Below are positions 35,660-44,845 of a stretch of 64,000 nucleotides of DNA, one piece after another. The translations under genes and the position numbers were made by a program. Source of the stretch: Parasphingopyxis sp. Its GTDB lineage: Bacteria > Pseudomonadota > Alphaproteobacteria > Sphingomonadales > Sphingomonadaceae. The notes under the pieces are model-generated. The model did no database searches, was not told where the DNA came from, and was given only the letters and a program-made list of their open reading frames with translations. Within the stretch, counting starts at the first letter, position 1, and every line of letters begins with the position of its first letter. The stretch spans positions 1 through 64,000 of the forward strand of contig NZ_JANQNS010000018.1 of the NCBI RefSeq assembly GCF_028279465.1. The letters are read 5' to 3'.

Positions 35660-37225
35660 TTAGTTCACCTGACGGCTTGCATCACCCCAATGTTCGGCGC
35701 GCAACCGCTTCTTGTCGATCTTGCCCACTGCCGTCATCGGCAGGCTGTCGACCCTGACCATGGTTTTCGGCGCATGGACCGCCCCCTTCTCACGGCGGAC
35801 GAGATCGATGATTTCATTATCGGCAATCTCGGCGCCGTCCTCGACCACGATGACGGCATGGACCATCTCGCCCCAGCGACTGTCCGGAACGCCGATGACC
35901 GCTGCCTGACGAACCGCGTGGTGCGATGTCAGGACATCCTCGACCTCGCGTGAATAGACGTTGAAGCCGCCCGATATGATCATGTCCTTCTTGCGGTCGA
36001 CGATGTAGACATAACCTTCGTCATCCTGCTTCGCGACGTCGCCGGTGCGCAGCCAGCCGCCGCGCAACGCAGCAGCGGTCTCCTCGGACCGCTTCCAATA
36101 TCCATCCATCACCAGATCGCCTTGCACGCAAATCTCGCCTTCCTCTCCGGCAGGAACGGGATCGCCCTCATCATCGAGCAACGCCAGCCGAGTGCCGATG
36201 GTCGGCGTACCGCAGGATCTCAGCAGTTCGGGGCGATCGAGGTCGTGATCCTCTTTTGGCAGCATCGTTACCGTCATTGGCGCTTCGCCCTGGGCATAAT
36301 GCTGCATGAACACATTGCCGAAACGCTCGATCCCCTCCGCAAGCCGCGCCGGCGAGACAGGAGCGGAACCATAGGCAAAGGTTTCAAGCCCGCTGATATC
36401 GCGGTCCTCTGCCTTGAGCGCATCGAGCAAGGCATAGAGCATGGTCGGCACACCGATCAGCATGTTCACGCCATCATTTTCAATCGCGTCGAGAACCGCG
36501 CCCGGATCGAACTTCTCGTGCACATGAACGGTGCCACCCCGAATCATCGTCGGGATGACCAGCGCTCCGGCAGCATGGCTGAGCGGAGAGCAGAGCAGGA
36601 TGCGGATGTTCGCGGGCAGTTGCCATTCGCTGAGCATGGTGGTGACACTGCGGGTCACGGCGCGATGCGAGAGCATGATCCCCTTAGGGGTGCCCGTTGT
36701 TCCACCGGAATAGTTGAGCACGGCCAGTTCGTCGGGATGTCTCGTGCCAGCGATAGGCGAGTCCGACTCCTGCCGCGCCTGCTCGACCAGACCCGTCCGC
36801 CGGTCGTCTGTTTCGAACGGAACGAAGGCCGCCTCCACGCCAAGCTCGCGCAATTCTTCAGCGCGCTCGGCGAGGCTGGAATGATAAACGACGATCCGCG
36901 CTTCAGAATCATCGAGGATAAACGCCTGGTCGGCGGCCGACGCATAGGGGTTCAGCGGCGTATATCGGCCGCCGGCAAACTGCACCGCCGCCGAGATGGC
37001 GAAAACTTCCGGCCGGTTGGGGCTGAGGATGGACACGCTATCGCCAGAGCCGAGTCCGATGGTTCGCAAGGCGCGCGCAAAGGCATAGGTCGTCGCGGCA
37101 ATTTCACCATAGGTTGTCCGCGTCGCCCCGTGAACGAAAGCGACATCGTCCTTCCGGTGCGCGAAAGCGCGCCTCAGAAGTTCTACCATAGAAACACTGG
37201 TCCCTGGTCCGTAATCCGCGTTCAT
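35660..37225 (-). CDS. AMP-dependent acyl-CoA synthetase/ligase
   Basis: A 521-residue ANL-superfamily enzyme that joins a carboxylic acid to coenzyme A using ATP. ATG 37225 (MNADYGPGTSV) is taken as start, after AGGACAAGG; the frame reaches 56 codons further, through operator F, and that part has no homology. Core motifs are YSGGTTGTPKGIMLSH, YGSAPVSPARL, GEICVQGDLVMDGYW, and the C-terminal LRTGDVAKQDDEGYVYIVDR with the catalytic lysine in TAVGKIDKKRL. In this cluster it should activate the imported acid for the thiolase and MaoC steps. Confidence 0.92.
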   Translation of the reverse strand: MNADYGPGTSVSMVELLRRAFAHRKDDVAFVHGATRTTYGEIAATTYAFARALRTIGLGSGDSVSILSPNRPEVFAISAAVQFAGGRYTPLNPYASAADQAFILDDSEARIVVYHSSLAERAEELRELGVEAAFVPFETDDRRTGLVEQARQESDSPIAGTRHPDELAVLNYSGGTTGTPKGIMLSHRAVTRSVTTMLSEWQLPANIRILLCSPLSHAAGALVIPTMIRGGTVHVHEKFDPGAVLDAIENDGVNMLIGVPTMLYALLDALKAEDRDISGLETFAYGSAPVSPARLAEGIERFGNVFMQHYAQGEAPMTVTMLPKEDHDLDRPELLRSCGTPTIGTRLALLDDEGDPVPAGEEGEICVQGDLVMDGYWKRSEETAAALRGGWLRTGDVAKQDDEGYVYIVDRKKDMIISGGFNVYSREVEDVLTSHHAVRQAAVIGVPDSRWGEMVHAVIVVEDGAEIADNEIIDLVRREKGAVHAPKTMVRVDSLPMTAVGKIDKKRLRAEHWGDASRQVN

Positions 37226-37312
37226 CGCCTTGTCCTCTTCTTCGGCCGACGACGTGCTTGCCACATCTATGACGGCACCGCGTCCTGCCCACTTGCATCC
37301 GAAGACCTCATT

Positions 37313-37330
37313 ATCTACGGTTACGTAGAT
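37313..37330. promoter_or_regulatory. Regulon operator F
   Basis: ATCTACG-GTTA-CGTAGAT: both half-sites carry the same symmetrical change (C/G at the third position), so the site is still palindromic. It sits in the divergent region between the acyl-CoA ligase (start 37225) and the carboxylesterase (start 37357). Confidence 0.7.
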
Positions 37331-37356
37331 TAGCAATAACAGCGGCGGGAACTGAT

Positions 37357-39042
37357 ATGGCAAATTCTTTCGACTTGGGACCCGTCCGGACATTTACGAT
37401 GTTGCGCGCTGGCCGAAAGGCAGCAGCCGTGGTCCTGTTCGGGCTATCGCTGCTTACAGCTGTCGGATTCGGCGTCCTGCACAGCAGCGCATCGGCGGCG
37501 ATGTCATTCGATCAGCTCGAAACGCGTGATCCTCAGGTTTCGGCTCCGGCCGGTACGTTTCAGGGCTTGAGGCAGGACGGAGTCGATGCGTTTTTGGGCA
37601 TCCCCTATGCGCGATCACCAGTGGGCTCGCTCCGTTGGCGCACACCCGAAGCGCTGCCGCGGATCGAGACGGTCTATCGGGCCCAGTCATTCGGCGATTC
37701 CTGTCCGCAACGCACGATAGTACGATCATTCGCTCCGCCGAACGACATTTCGGAGGATTGCCTCCATCTCAACATATGGCGACCCGCCAATGCCCCGGAC
37801 GGACCGCTGCCGGTCCTGTTCTGGATCTATGGTGGCGGCTTCTATATCGGCACCTCGGCAACCGAGACCTATGATGGCGCGCGGCTGGCGAGCCGCAACG
37901 CGATAGTGGTGACGATCAACTACCGGATCGGCCGGCTTGGCTTCCTCGCGCATCCGGCGCTCAGTGCCGAATCGCCTGATGGCGTATCAGGCAATTATGG
38001 CCTGCACGACGTGATAGCGGCTTTGCAGTGGGTTGAAGACAATGTCGCCAGTTTCGGCGGCGACGCAGACAATGTGACGATCTTCGGCCAGTCGGCAGGT
38101 GCCGTCATCGTCGGCACGATGATGGCGCTGCCCGAAGCCGACGGGCTGTTCGACAAGGCTTTCATCTTGAGCGGCGGCCCTTCGTTGAGCCTGCGTCACC
38201 GAAGCCGTAACGGCGGCCCCGGTTTCGAATCGCTGGAGACGCTCGGCCAGCGCTTCGCACAAGCGCTGGTCGGCGAGGAGGACAGTCCCGATATTCTCGA
38301 GCAGATGCGCCGCGCAACACCCGATGAGGTTCTGGAAGCTTCCTTCGCCTCCGGTCGAAATCTGGGCGACGGAACGCGCGACCATCTTGCTATCGACGGA
38401 ACTCTGATCACCGAAGCGCCGGGACAAGCTTTGCAACAGGGACGGTTTCGCTCCGTGCCATTGCTGATTGGTGCCACCGCCGACGAAGGCACCGCGTTCC
38501 TCAATGCGGCGCAGATCGATTCGCCTGCCCGCTACGAAGAGGTCATGCGCAATCTGCTGGGCGACGATGCCGAGACGGCACTACGGCTCTACCCAGCCGG
38601 CGTCGACACAGACAGCGCCAAGGCTGCCTATGCGGAATTTCTCACCGACGTGCTCAACTGCCAGATGCGCCTCGTCGCCCGCGCCAATGCCGGGCGCGAA
38701 CAAAGCACCTTTTTCTACGAATTCGCCCGCGTGCCCGACTATGCCGCCGAGATCGGCATCGACGCCTCGCACGGCGTTGATCTCGGATACTGGTTCGGCA
38801 ATTTTGCCGAACGCCATCAGCTCAATGCAGATGACCGCCGGGTCAGCGACTTGATGATTGGTTATCTGATTTCCTTCGCCGCCGACGGCGATCCTAACCA
38901 TGAGGGCGCGCCGCATTGGCCCGGCTTCGTTTCGGCGGACGGCGAACGACACATGGAGTTCGATATCGTTTCCGCGGCGCAACCCTTTCGCCGGCAGGAG
39001 CAATGTGACTTCATAAATCCGCGGCTGTTGAACCAGAACTGA
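37357..39042 (+). CDS. Carboxylesterase/lipase family (type B) protein
   Basis: A 561-residue exported type B carboxylesterase. ATG 37357 follows GGCGGGAACTGAT; a later ATG at 37399 is possible. A hydrophobic signal runs from about residue 20 to 48 (AVVLFGLSLLTAVGFGVL). The oxyanion motif is YGGGFYIG, the nucleophile is in FGQSAGAVIV, the acid in GATADEGTAF and the histidine in SHGVDLGYWFG, so the triad is complete. It probably hydrolyses an ester of the substrate outside the cytoplasm, feeding the acid to the CoA ligase encoded on the other side of the shared operator F. Confidence 0.9.
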   Translation: MANSFDLGPVRTFTMLRAGRKAAAVVLFGLSLLTAVGFGVLHSSASAAMSFDQLETRDPQVSAPAGTFQGLRQDGVDAFLGIPYARSPVGSLRWRTPEALPRIETVYRAQSFGDSCPQRTIVRSFAPPNDISEDCLHLNIWRPANAPDGPLPVLFWIYGGGFYIGTSATETYDGARLASRNAIVVTINYRIGRLGFLAHPALSAESPDGVSGNYGLHDVIAALQWVEDNVASFGGDADNVTIFGQSAGAVIVGTMMALPEADGLFDKAFILSGGPSLSLRHRSRNGGPGFESLETLGQRFAQALVGEEDSPDILEQMRRATPDEVLEASFASGRNLGDGTRDHLAIDGTLITEAPGQALQQGRFRSVPLLIGATADEGTAFLNAAQIDSPARYEEVMRNLLGDDAETALRLYPAGVDTDSAKAAYAEFLTDVLNCQMRLVARANAGREQSTFFYEFARVPDYAAEIGIDASHGVDLGYWFGNFAERHQLNADDRRVSDLMIGYLISFAADGDPNHEGAPHWPGFVSADGERHMEFDIVSAAQPFRRQEQCDFINPRLLNQN

Positions 39043-39063
39043 TCGCGGCAGGGCGGCGGCGTC

Positions 39064-40206
39064 CTAGCCGGCTTCGAGGACGAAGACCGAACAGACATTG
39101 CCGTCAATCTGGAAGTCGCTCGCACCCATATTGTGCGCGGCGCCGAGACGCGCACCTTCCTTCTGACGCGCGCCCGCTTCACCGCGCAGTTGCAATACGA
39201 TCTCGTTGATCATGGCGAGGCCGCTGGCAGCGAGCGGATGACCGCGAGACAGTAGCCCACCGCTTGTGTTGATTGCAGTCCTGTCGGTCGAGGGGAGTGA
39301 ATGGCCGGCCTCCACATAGTGGCCCGCCTCCCCTTCGCCGCAGATGCCGAGCGCTTCGGTGTAGAGTATCTCACCGATGCTGAAGGCGTCGTGGACCTCG
39401 GCAACGTCAAGGTCCGTTGGCTCGACCCCGGCTTCCTCAAGCGCCATCTGCGCCGAGCGCCGTGCAGTCCCGATCTCGATCGGATGATCGGAATAGACGG
39501 CTGTACCCGATTGCAGCTTCGCTCCACGGATCCATACCGGGCGATGATCGCCCTTCCGCACGACCCGCTCCGAGGCCAGGATGACAGCGGACGCGCCGTC
39601 CGTCTTCGGACAACATTGGAACAGGGTAAGTGGGTCGGCAATCAGCGCGGAGCCGAGCACCTCCTCCACGCTCGTCGGTTCGCGGAAATGCGCCACTTCG
39701 TTATGCTGGGCGACCGTGCGGCTCTTGACGACGACCTGCGCGAGCTGTTCGCGAGTGAGACCATATTCATGCATATGCCGATGCGCCTGCATCGCATACC
39801 ACATCGGCAGATTCATTCCCGCCGCGAACATCCAGTTTTCCTTGGACACTTCGAGCGGCCCCTTGGGCGCGGGAGAGAGCACTTCCGCGCCCAGCGCGAG
39901 CGCCACGTCGCAAAGCCCGGCCTTGATCCAGGCACAGGCCTCGATCATCGCCGAACTGCTCGACGCACAGGCATTCTCGATATTCGTCACGGGCACACCG
40001 CCAAAGGCGAAGTCCTTGAGCATACGCTGGCCGGCACCTATCCCGGCGATGGTTTCGCCGCAGAAGATCGCCTCGATCGCTCCAGTTTCCAGCCCGGCAT
40101 CGTCGAGTGCCTTGGTCACGGCTTCGCGCGCCATGCCGTCATAACCGCGTTCCGACTGACGCGTGAAGCGCGTCATGCCCACACCGATCACCGCTACATT
40201 AGTCAT
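39064..40206 (-). CDS. Thiolase-family protein, SCP-x/lipid-transfer type
   Basis: A 380-residue thiolase-fold protein of the sterol-carrier-protein-x branch. The N-terminus is VAVIGVGMTRFTRQ, the nucleophilic cysteine is in ENACASSSSAMIEA, and the histidines lie in AEVHDAFSIGE and LLSRGHPLAASG. Members of this branch act as thiolases or, when paired with DUF35 proteins, as retro-aldolases in steroid side-chain breakdown (Ltp2-type). Here the gene overlaps its DUF35 partner by 8 bases, which supports a complex. Whether it cleaves by thiolysis or retro-aldol chemistry is not decided by sequence. Confidence 0.88.
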   Translation of the reverse strand: MTNVAVIGVGMTRFTRQSERGYDGMAREAVTKALDDAGLETGAIEAIFCGETIAGIGAGQRMLKDFAFGGVPVTNIENACASSSSAMIEACAWIKAGLCDVALALGAEVLSPAPKGPLEVSKENWMFAAGMNLPMWYAMQAHRHMHEYGLTREQLAQVVVKSRTVAQHNEVAHFREPTSVEEVLGSALIADPLTLFQCCPKTDGASAVILASERVVRKGDHRPVWIRGAKLQSGTAVYSDHPIEIGTARRSAQMALEEAGVEPTDLDVAEVHDAFSIGEILYTEALGICGEGEAGHYVEAGHSLPSTDRTAINTSGGLLSRGHPLAASGLAMINEIVLQLRGEAGARQKEGARLGAAHNMGASDFQIDGNVCSVFVLEAG

Positions 40207-40582
40207 CCATCACAAACCTTATGATCCGCCCATCTTCGGTTTCGAGTGGCGTCAATGTCACCGGCACGCCAACAGCTAGCCGCTCAGGATCGAGCGGCTC
40301 TATTCGCCCGAAAACGGTAATCCCGTCGAGGAGTTCAACATCGCCAATGGCGAATTGCCGATCGAAGGAGAAAGCCTTGACCTTGCCAGTCTTCGCGAGG
40401 ACGATCTCGTCCAGCTCGTCATGACCGCAATAACGGCAGATCGCTGTCGGCGGAAACTGCCTGACACCGCACTGTTTGCACTGCGAGCCCAGCAATTGCC
40501 CGCCATCATCGGTGAAGAGCTGCTTGCGCTCAAAAAATTCCGGCACGCTATCGACCGATCCGCAGACAGACGCCCGGTACAA
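40199..40582 (-). CDS. Zn-ribbon/OB-fold (DUF35) protein, partner of the thiolase
   Basis: The protein has an N-terminal rubredoxin-like zinc ribbon (CKQCGVRQFPPTAICRYCG, four cysteines) and a C-terminal OB-fold (about residues 60-127). Such proteins bind SCP-x thiolases and acyl-CoA. The long frame begins with TTG 40582; GTG 40546, giving VPEFFERKQLF, is an alternative start, and neither has a strong ribosome site. It is first in the DUF35-thiolase unit and is controlled from operator G. Confidence 0.85.
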   Translation of the reverse strand: MYRASVCGSVDSVPEFFERKQLFTDDGGQLLGSQCKQCGVRQFPPTAICRYCGHDELDEIVLAKTGKVKAFSFDRQFAIGDVELLDGITVFGRIEPLDPERLAVGVPVTLTPLETEDGRIIRFVMDD

Positions 40583-40665
40583 AGGCAGAGCTGCCAGCCC
40601 GGCCGTGGAGAAGAATATCAGCTTGGGTCGAGAAACGACAATAAGATTGACAGGCCATGCGATTG

Positions 40666-40689
40666 ATATACGAATACGTAGCCGTATAT
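40666..40689. promoter_or_regulatory. Regulon operator G (double, staggered)
   Basis: A 24-bp element opens with a perfect ATATACG and closes with a perfect CGTATAT, with a third CG step between, so two 18-bp registers (40666-40683 and 40672-40689) are offset by 6 bases. It lies between the DUF35-thiolase unit and the MFS gene and can serve both. Confidence 0.65.
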
Positions 40690-40776
40690 GTCAACGGTGG
40701 CGGATGGGAATAAAGCCGATGGGAACAGCCTTACGGCGACCGCGCGAAGACCGCACCGCATGGAGTGCCAGCTAGC

Positions 40777-42078
40777 ATGGCAAGCCGTACCCTTTGGTAT
40801 CCCTATTACCTGCTCGGTCTGATCTTCCTGATCAACATTCTGAATGTCGCCGACAAGATGATCCTCGGTGTGTTAATCGAGCAGATCAAAGCCGAATTCG
40901 GCCTGTCCGATACCCAGCTCGGCTTCCTGTCGGGCTTGGCGTTTGCCGTCGTCTACAGCATTCTAGGCCTTCCGCTCGCGCGGCTTGCAGACCGCTCTAA
41001 CCGTCGCAACCTGATCTCCGCATGCCTCGGCCTGTGGAGTCTCTCGACGGCACTATGCGGGATGGCGTTGAATTTCCTCCAACTACTCGGCGGGCGGCTT
41101 GGCGTAGCGGTCGGCGAGGCCGGTTTCACACCGGCCACCCATTCGCTGATCGCCGACTATTTTCCGCGCACGCGCCGCGGTTTCGCCATGGCCGTCTATT
41201 CGCTCGGATCGCCCTTCGGTCAGTTTGCCGCGGTAACGATCGGCGGCATGATCGCCGCGACCTATGGCTGGCGGGTGGCCTTTTTCGCTTTCGGCATTCC
41301 GGGCCTGTTGCTCGCATTGCTTTTCCGTTTGTCGGTCAAGGAGCCGAAACGCGGCGCGATCGACGGTCTGACGGCACGCGATGATCCGCCACCGATCGGC
41401 GTCGTCGCGCGCACAGTCTGGCAAATGAAAACGTTTCGAAACCTGATGTTCGCAAGCAGTTTACACGCCTTTATACTTTATGGCGTTGGCATCTGGGCAA
41501 TCCCTTTCTTTCTGCGCAGTCATGACTGGGATCTGGCGACGATCGGATTGTGGTTTGGCAGTCTGACAGCGATCTTTGGCGGGATCGGGGCCTTCGCCGG
41601 CGGCGCGCTCGCCGACCGACTCGGGCGCAGCGACATCGCCTGGTATCTGAAACTGCCAGCGTGGAGTATATTTGCCGGGCTGCCACTCGCCATAGCCGGT
41701 TTCCTGGTCCCTCAGACGATGCATGCACTCTTGCTCCTCGCCATCGTATCGCTGTTCTGGTCCGCGTGGCAGGCTCCGACCTTCGCGATCATTCAGACTG
41801 TTGCGCCGCTACGCATGCGCGCCACCGCCGCCGCAGTGCTGATTTTCACCATCAACCTCGTGGGTTTCGGCCTCGGACCACTCGCTGTTGGTGCTCTGAG
41901 CGACCTGATCCAGCCTTTGGCTGGAGAAGACTCGTTGCGCTTCGCATTGTTGGCAACGTTGGCGCTGGCGCCCTTGTCGGTCATCCTTTTCTTTCGTGCG
42001 GCGCATGCCTTGGCCAGCGATACCGCTATTCAAGAGCGTGGCGATACCGAAACACGGAATCCTCCGGCGCCAGTTTGA
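40777..42078 (+). CDS. MFS transporter, spinster-like
   Basis: A 433-residue permease with twelve predicted membrane segments. ATG 40777 (MASRTLWYPYYLLGLIFLIN) is chosen because GGAG lies 11 bases before it; GTG 40765 is an alternative. Family motifs are LADRSNRRNLISACLGLWSL after segment 2 and GEAGFTPATHSLIADYFP. Spinster-like MFS proteins are frequent next to TonB receptors in sphingomonad catabolic clusters and probably move the substrate or a product over the inner membrane. It is divergent from the DUF35-thiolase unit. Confidence 0.9.
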   Translation: MASRTLWYPYYLLGLIFLINILNVADKMILGVLIEQIKAEFGLSDTQLGFLSGLAFAVVYSILGLPLARLADRSNRRNLISACLGLWSLSTALCGMALNFLQLLGGRLGVAVGEAGFTPATHSLIADYFPRTRRGFAMAVYSLGSPFGQFAAVTIGGMIAATYGWRVAFFAFGIPGLLLALLFRLSVKEPKRGAIDGLTARDDPPPIGVVARTVWQMKTFRNLMFASSLHAFILYGVGIWAIPFFLRSHDWDLATIGLWFGSLTAIFGGIGAFAGGALADRLGRSDIAWYLKLPAWSIFAGLPLAIAGFLVPQTMHALLLLAIVSLFWSAWQAPTFAIIQTVAPLRMRATAAAVLIFTINLVGFGLGPLAVGALSDLIQPLAGEDSLRFALLATLALAPLSVILFFRAAHALASDTAIQERGDTETRNPPAPV

Positions 42079-42096
42079 CCTTCGCGCGCACGCTAT

Positions 42097-42114
42097 ATAT
42101 ACGTATACGTATAT
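42097..42114. promoter_or_regulatory. Regulon operator H
   Basis: ATATACG-TATA-CGTATAT, identical in the 18-base core to operator A. It lies 49 bases before the TauD-type dioxygenase and 19 bases after the MFS gene. Confidence 0.75.
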
Positions 42115-42162
42115 TATAGTGACGGCGTCTTCCAAGGCGGAGCGTCGAGCGAGGAGAAACAA

Positions 42163-43206
42163 ATGACAGACTATCCGAAATCGCCGATCACCGACAAGTC
42201 GGCCTGGACGGTCTACGATCTGCAAGAAAACAATAGCTGGCAGAAGTCCCTGTCAGCGCGGGCAATAGAGGATCTGGATCGCATCGTCGGCGATCCAACC
42301 ATCAACTTTGACGACTGGTCGGCACTACGCGACTATGAATGGGACTCCGATGCCGCACTGCCCGACCTGTGCAAGAAGGTACTTGCCGAGGTCGAGGATG
42401 GCTTGGGCTTCGTCATATTGTCGGGTTTGCCGGTCGATCGCTATTCGGTTGGCGAATGTGAGCGCGCGCTCACTGCACTCGGATCGTGCATGGGCGATGC
42501 GACCAGCCAGAATGCCAACGGCGACATCGTCGGCCATGTAACCGACCTCAATTCGGACTTCGCCGGTGATCCCGACGCACGCGGCTATACCTCCTCACAG
42601 GAGTTAATGCCGCATGCCGATGCCTGCGACGTCCTCGCGCTTTTTTGCGTTCGGCAAGCCAAACAGGGTGGCGAAAGCATGCTCGTCAGCTCGATGTCGA
42701 TCTATAACGAAATCCTGAGCCAGAGACCCGATCTTTTGCCGATTGCCTTTCGCGGCTTCCACCACGACCTAAGACAGGAATCGGTGGTCGAGAATGAAGG
42801 GCGGTATTCGCGCGAGAAATGGCCGGTATTCGTTTACGAGCAAGGCTGGCTTTCGGCAGGCTATAACGCCAAGACGATCCGCAACGCGCCGCTGAAAGGG
42901 GCGCCGGCGCTGGGCGAGGACGAAATCGCCTTTCTTGACCTGTTCGAAGAGACATCGAAACGCGACGATCTCGAATTAGAAACCACACTCAGGCCGGGAG
43001 ACATTCTGTTTGCGAATAACCGCACCGTCCTGCATTCGCGCCATGCCTATACCGATTATGACGATGCGGACCGGAAGCGGCTGATGTTGCGACTATGGCT
43101 TAATGTCGACGAGCCGAGACCGCTTCCCGAAAGTGTGCTCGGCATCGCACGCGGCGGGGTTCCGGCGACGAAGACGTCATCAACCAAGATACATGCAGCT
43201 GAGTGA
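42163..43206 (+). CDS. TauD/TfdA-family 2-oxoglutarate/Fe(II)-dependent dioxygenase
   Basis: A 347-residue dioxygenase; the start follows GCGAGGAGAAACAA. The iron triad is visible as H and D in LMPHADACDVLALF and a distal H in TVLHSRHAY, with a 2-oxoglutarate-binding arginine in KRLMLRLWLNVDE. The enzyme would hydroxylate the substrate or split off a group next to a heteroatom. It is directly under operator H and followed after 4 bases by the EF-hand gene. A dead paralogue with its own operator lies at 27299. Confidence 0.9.
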   Translation: MTDYPKSPITDKSAWTVYDLQENNSWQKSLSARAIEDLDRIVGDPTINFDDWSALRDYEWDSDAALPDLCKKVLAEVEDGLGFVILSGLPVDRYSVGECERALTALGSCMGDATSQNANGDIVGHVTDLNSDFAGDPDARGYTSSQELMPHADACDVLALFCVRQAKQGGESMLVSSMSIYNEILSQRPDLLPIAFRGFHHDLRQESVVENEGRYSREKWPVFVYEQGWLSAGYNAKTIRNAPLKGAPALGEDEIAFLDLFEETSKRDDLELETTLRPGDILFANNRTVLHSRHAYTDYDDADRKRLMLRLWLNVDEPRPLPESVLGIARGGVPATKTSSTKIHAAE

Positions 43207-43210
43207 GACA

Positions 43211-43618
43211 ATGATACATTTGAAACACATCCTCGCCGGCATCGCGCTTGTCACCTTCGCCGAGGACGCTCCGGCGCAGACATCACTGGAGGCCGGCTTC
43301 AACGCGCTTGACCAGGATAGCGACGGCAATGTCAGTATCCGCGAATATCTCGGCTATCGCCTCGGCCAGCTCGCCAGGGCCGATGCCGACGGCGATGGCA
43401 GCCTGACGGCCGAGGAGTTTCGCGGTACCCAGCGCCAGGGAGCAGCGAACAATGCCGCTGCGGTATTCCGTTCCTTCGACCGCGACGAGGACGGGCTGCT
43501 CGGCCGGAACGAGTTTATCCTGTTCAATGCTTATGTATTTCGCACCCATCTCGATCAGGACGAGAATGATGCGCTGACCTTCGAGGAATATCGACAGATT
43601 ATGCAGCGCCGCCGATAA
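43211..43618 (+). CDS. Exported EF-hand calcium-binding protein
   Basis: A 135-residue protein starting at ATG 43211. It has a short signal (LKHILAGIALVTFAEDAPAQ) and four EF-hand loops: DQDSDGNVSIRE, DADGDGSLTAEE, DRDEDGLLGRNE and DQDENDALTFEE (the last lacks the usual glycine). It likely binds calcium in the periplasm. The gene follows the dioxygenase gene after 4 bases, so they are co-expressed. What it contributes to the pathway is unclear. Confidence 0.85.
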   Translation: MIHLKHILAGIALVTFAEDAPAQTSLEAGFNALDQDSDGNVSIREYLGYRLGQLARADADGDGSLTAEEFRGTQRQGAANNAAAVFRSFDRDEDGLLGRNEFILFNAYVFRTHLDQDENDALTFEEYRQIMQRRR

Positions 43619-43682
43619 CGGGCATCGACAGAACATAATAAAACACGGCCCGCGCGAATAGGTTCGCATTTCTTGTGGCGCG

Positions 43683-44747
43683 TCAGCGATTGTCCTCGAG
43701 CAAGGTGTGGAGCATCTCCAGCGCGGCTATCGGATGGACGATCGCGTCATACTCGATGATCTCGAAGCCGATGCCAACCTCACCACCACTCGCCACGAGT
43801 GCGACGTCTCGGACGGGCGTGTTGCGAGTCAGAAACGGTTCGACACCGCGAGCCGCAAGCACATTCATTGCCTGACGGTAATCGCCAACGCGCACGGAAA
43901 CTGCGTCGATCCCCTCGCCGGAAAGATCGCCGTTGCGCCGTTCACGAACAAGGCGATTGATCCGCGCATCGGCGCCAGCCGCGCTGATGAACTCAACACC
44001 TAGACCATCGACGCTGAGCCGATGGTTATTAGGTCGGTCATGCGGGCCGGAGAAGCTCGATCCCAAAAAACGCTGGAAAAGCGATGTGGCTCCATCAATG
44101 TCCGACACATAGATGAGGACATGATCAACCTCGATTGCGCCGATCGAACTGGCCGGCGGATCATAGGCGCCGGGCCCTTCGAGACCCTCGCGCTGGCGCC
44201 AAAGCCCGGCGATGTCTGAGTTCGCAACTGGATAGTTCGCCCGGTAGGTGACGAGCGCGACGAGTACGCCATAAGTCGCGCGCGGATCGAAAATAGCAAC
44301 TTCACGCGTAGTGCCGCTCTCCCTTGCGAGCAGCGGTATATTGTGCGCCGCCATCGCGGTGACTGCACGATCCATATTGGGGACTCTGAACGCCAAGCCA
44401 ATCGGAGCATGACCGTCACTGTCGATCATCCGGCTCAGCAGGCCGCCATCATCCGCAATCTCGGCCAGTGCGAACCCGCTGCTGTCGATCCGCATATCCG
44501 CGATGCCGAGCGGCGTCATTCCAACCGGTACGATTGAGTAGAAACTGGTGCCTAGCAGCTCCGCGAACGCCCCACTCGCTGCGTCGATATCGCGCACCCC
44601 GATGATGACGTGATCAATAGCCGATGCCTCGACCGATGGCTCATCCTGGGCCGCAGCCGGACTGGAAGGCCAAGCAAAGACCAGCAACAGCAGCACCGCC
44701 ACAGCCCTTGTCTTTGCCAATATGTCGGCAAATCGATCGAAGATCAT
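43683..44747 (-). CDS. Exported VOC-family (glyoxalase-fold) protein
   Basis: A 354-residue protein with a signal peptide (AVAVLLLLVFAWPSSPAAAQ). Two VOC halves follow: about residues 40-170 (IDHVIIGVRDIDAASGAFAE) and about 205-330 (VDHVLIYVSDIDGATSLFQR). It is not closely similar to the VOC lipoprotein at 17613 but has the same plan, two VOC halves sent out of the cytoplasm. ATG 44747 follows AGGGAGAGAGAAT. It is divergent from a hydrolase, with operator I between. The reaction is unknown. Confidence 0.85.
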   Translation of the reverse strand: MIFDRFADILAKTRAVAVLLLLVFAWPSSPAAAQDEPSVEASAIDHVIIGVRDIDAASGAFAELLGTSFYSIVPVGMTPLGIADMRIDSSGFALAEIADDGGLLSRMIDSDGHAPIGLAFRVPNMDRAVTAMAAHNIPLLARESGTTREVAIFDPRATYGVLVALVTYRANYPVANSDIAGLWRQREGLEGPGAYDPPASSIGAIEVDHVLIYVSDIDGATSLFQRFLGSSFSGPHDRPNNHRLSVDGLGVEFISAAGADARINRLVRERRNGDLSGEGIDAVSVRVGDYRQAMNVLAARGVEPFLTRNTPVRDVALVASGGEVGIGFEIIEYDAIVHPIAALEMLHTLLEDNR

Positions 44748-44845
44748 ATTCTCTCTCCCTATGCGCCGCGGCGGGCCGATACAGGCGGCCGAGCCTTCGA
44801 AATATCACGCAGAGGCGCAATATCCGCCATTTGCAATATCATATA

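Noticed and set aside
36122-37333. 403-codon plus-strand frame opposite the acyl-CoA ligase
   Set aside because: Antisense shadow of an enzyme with all ANL motifs.
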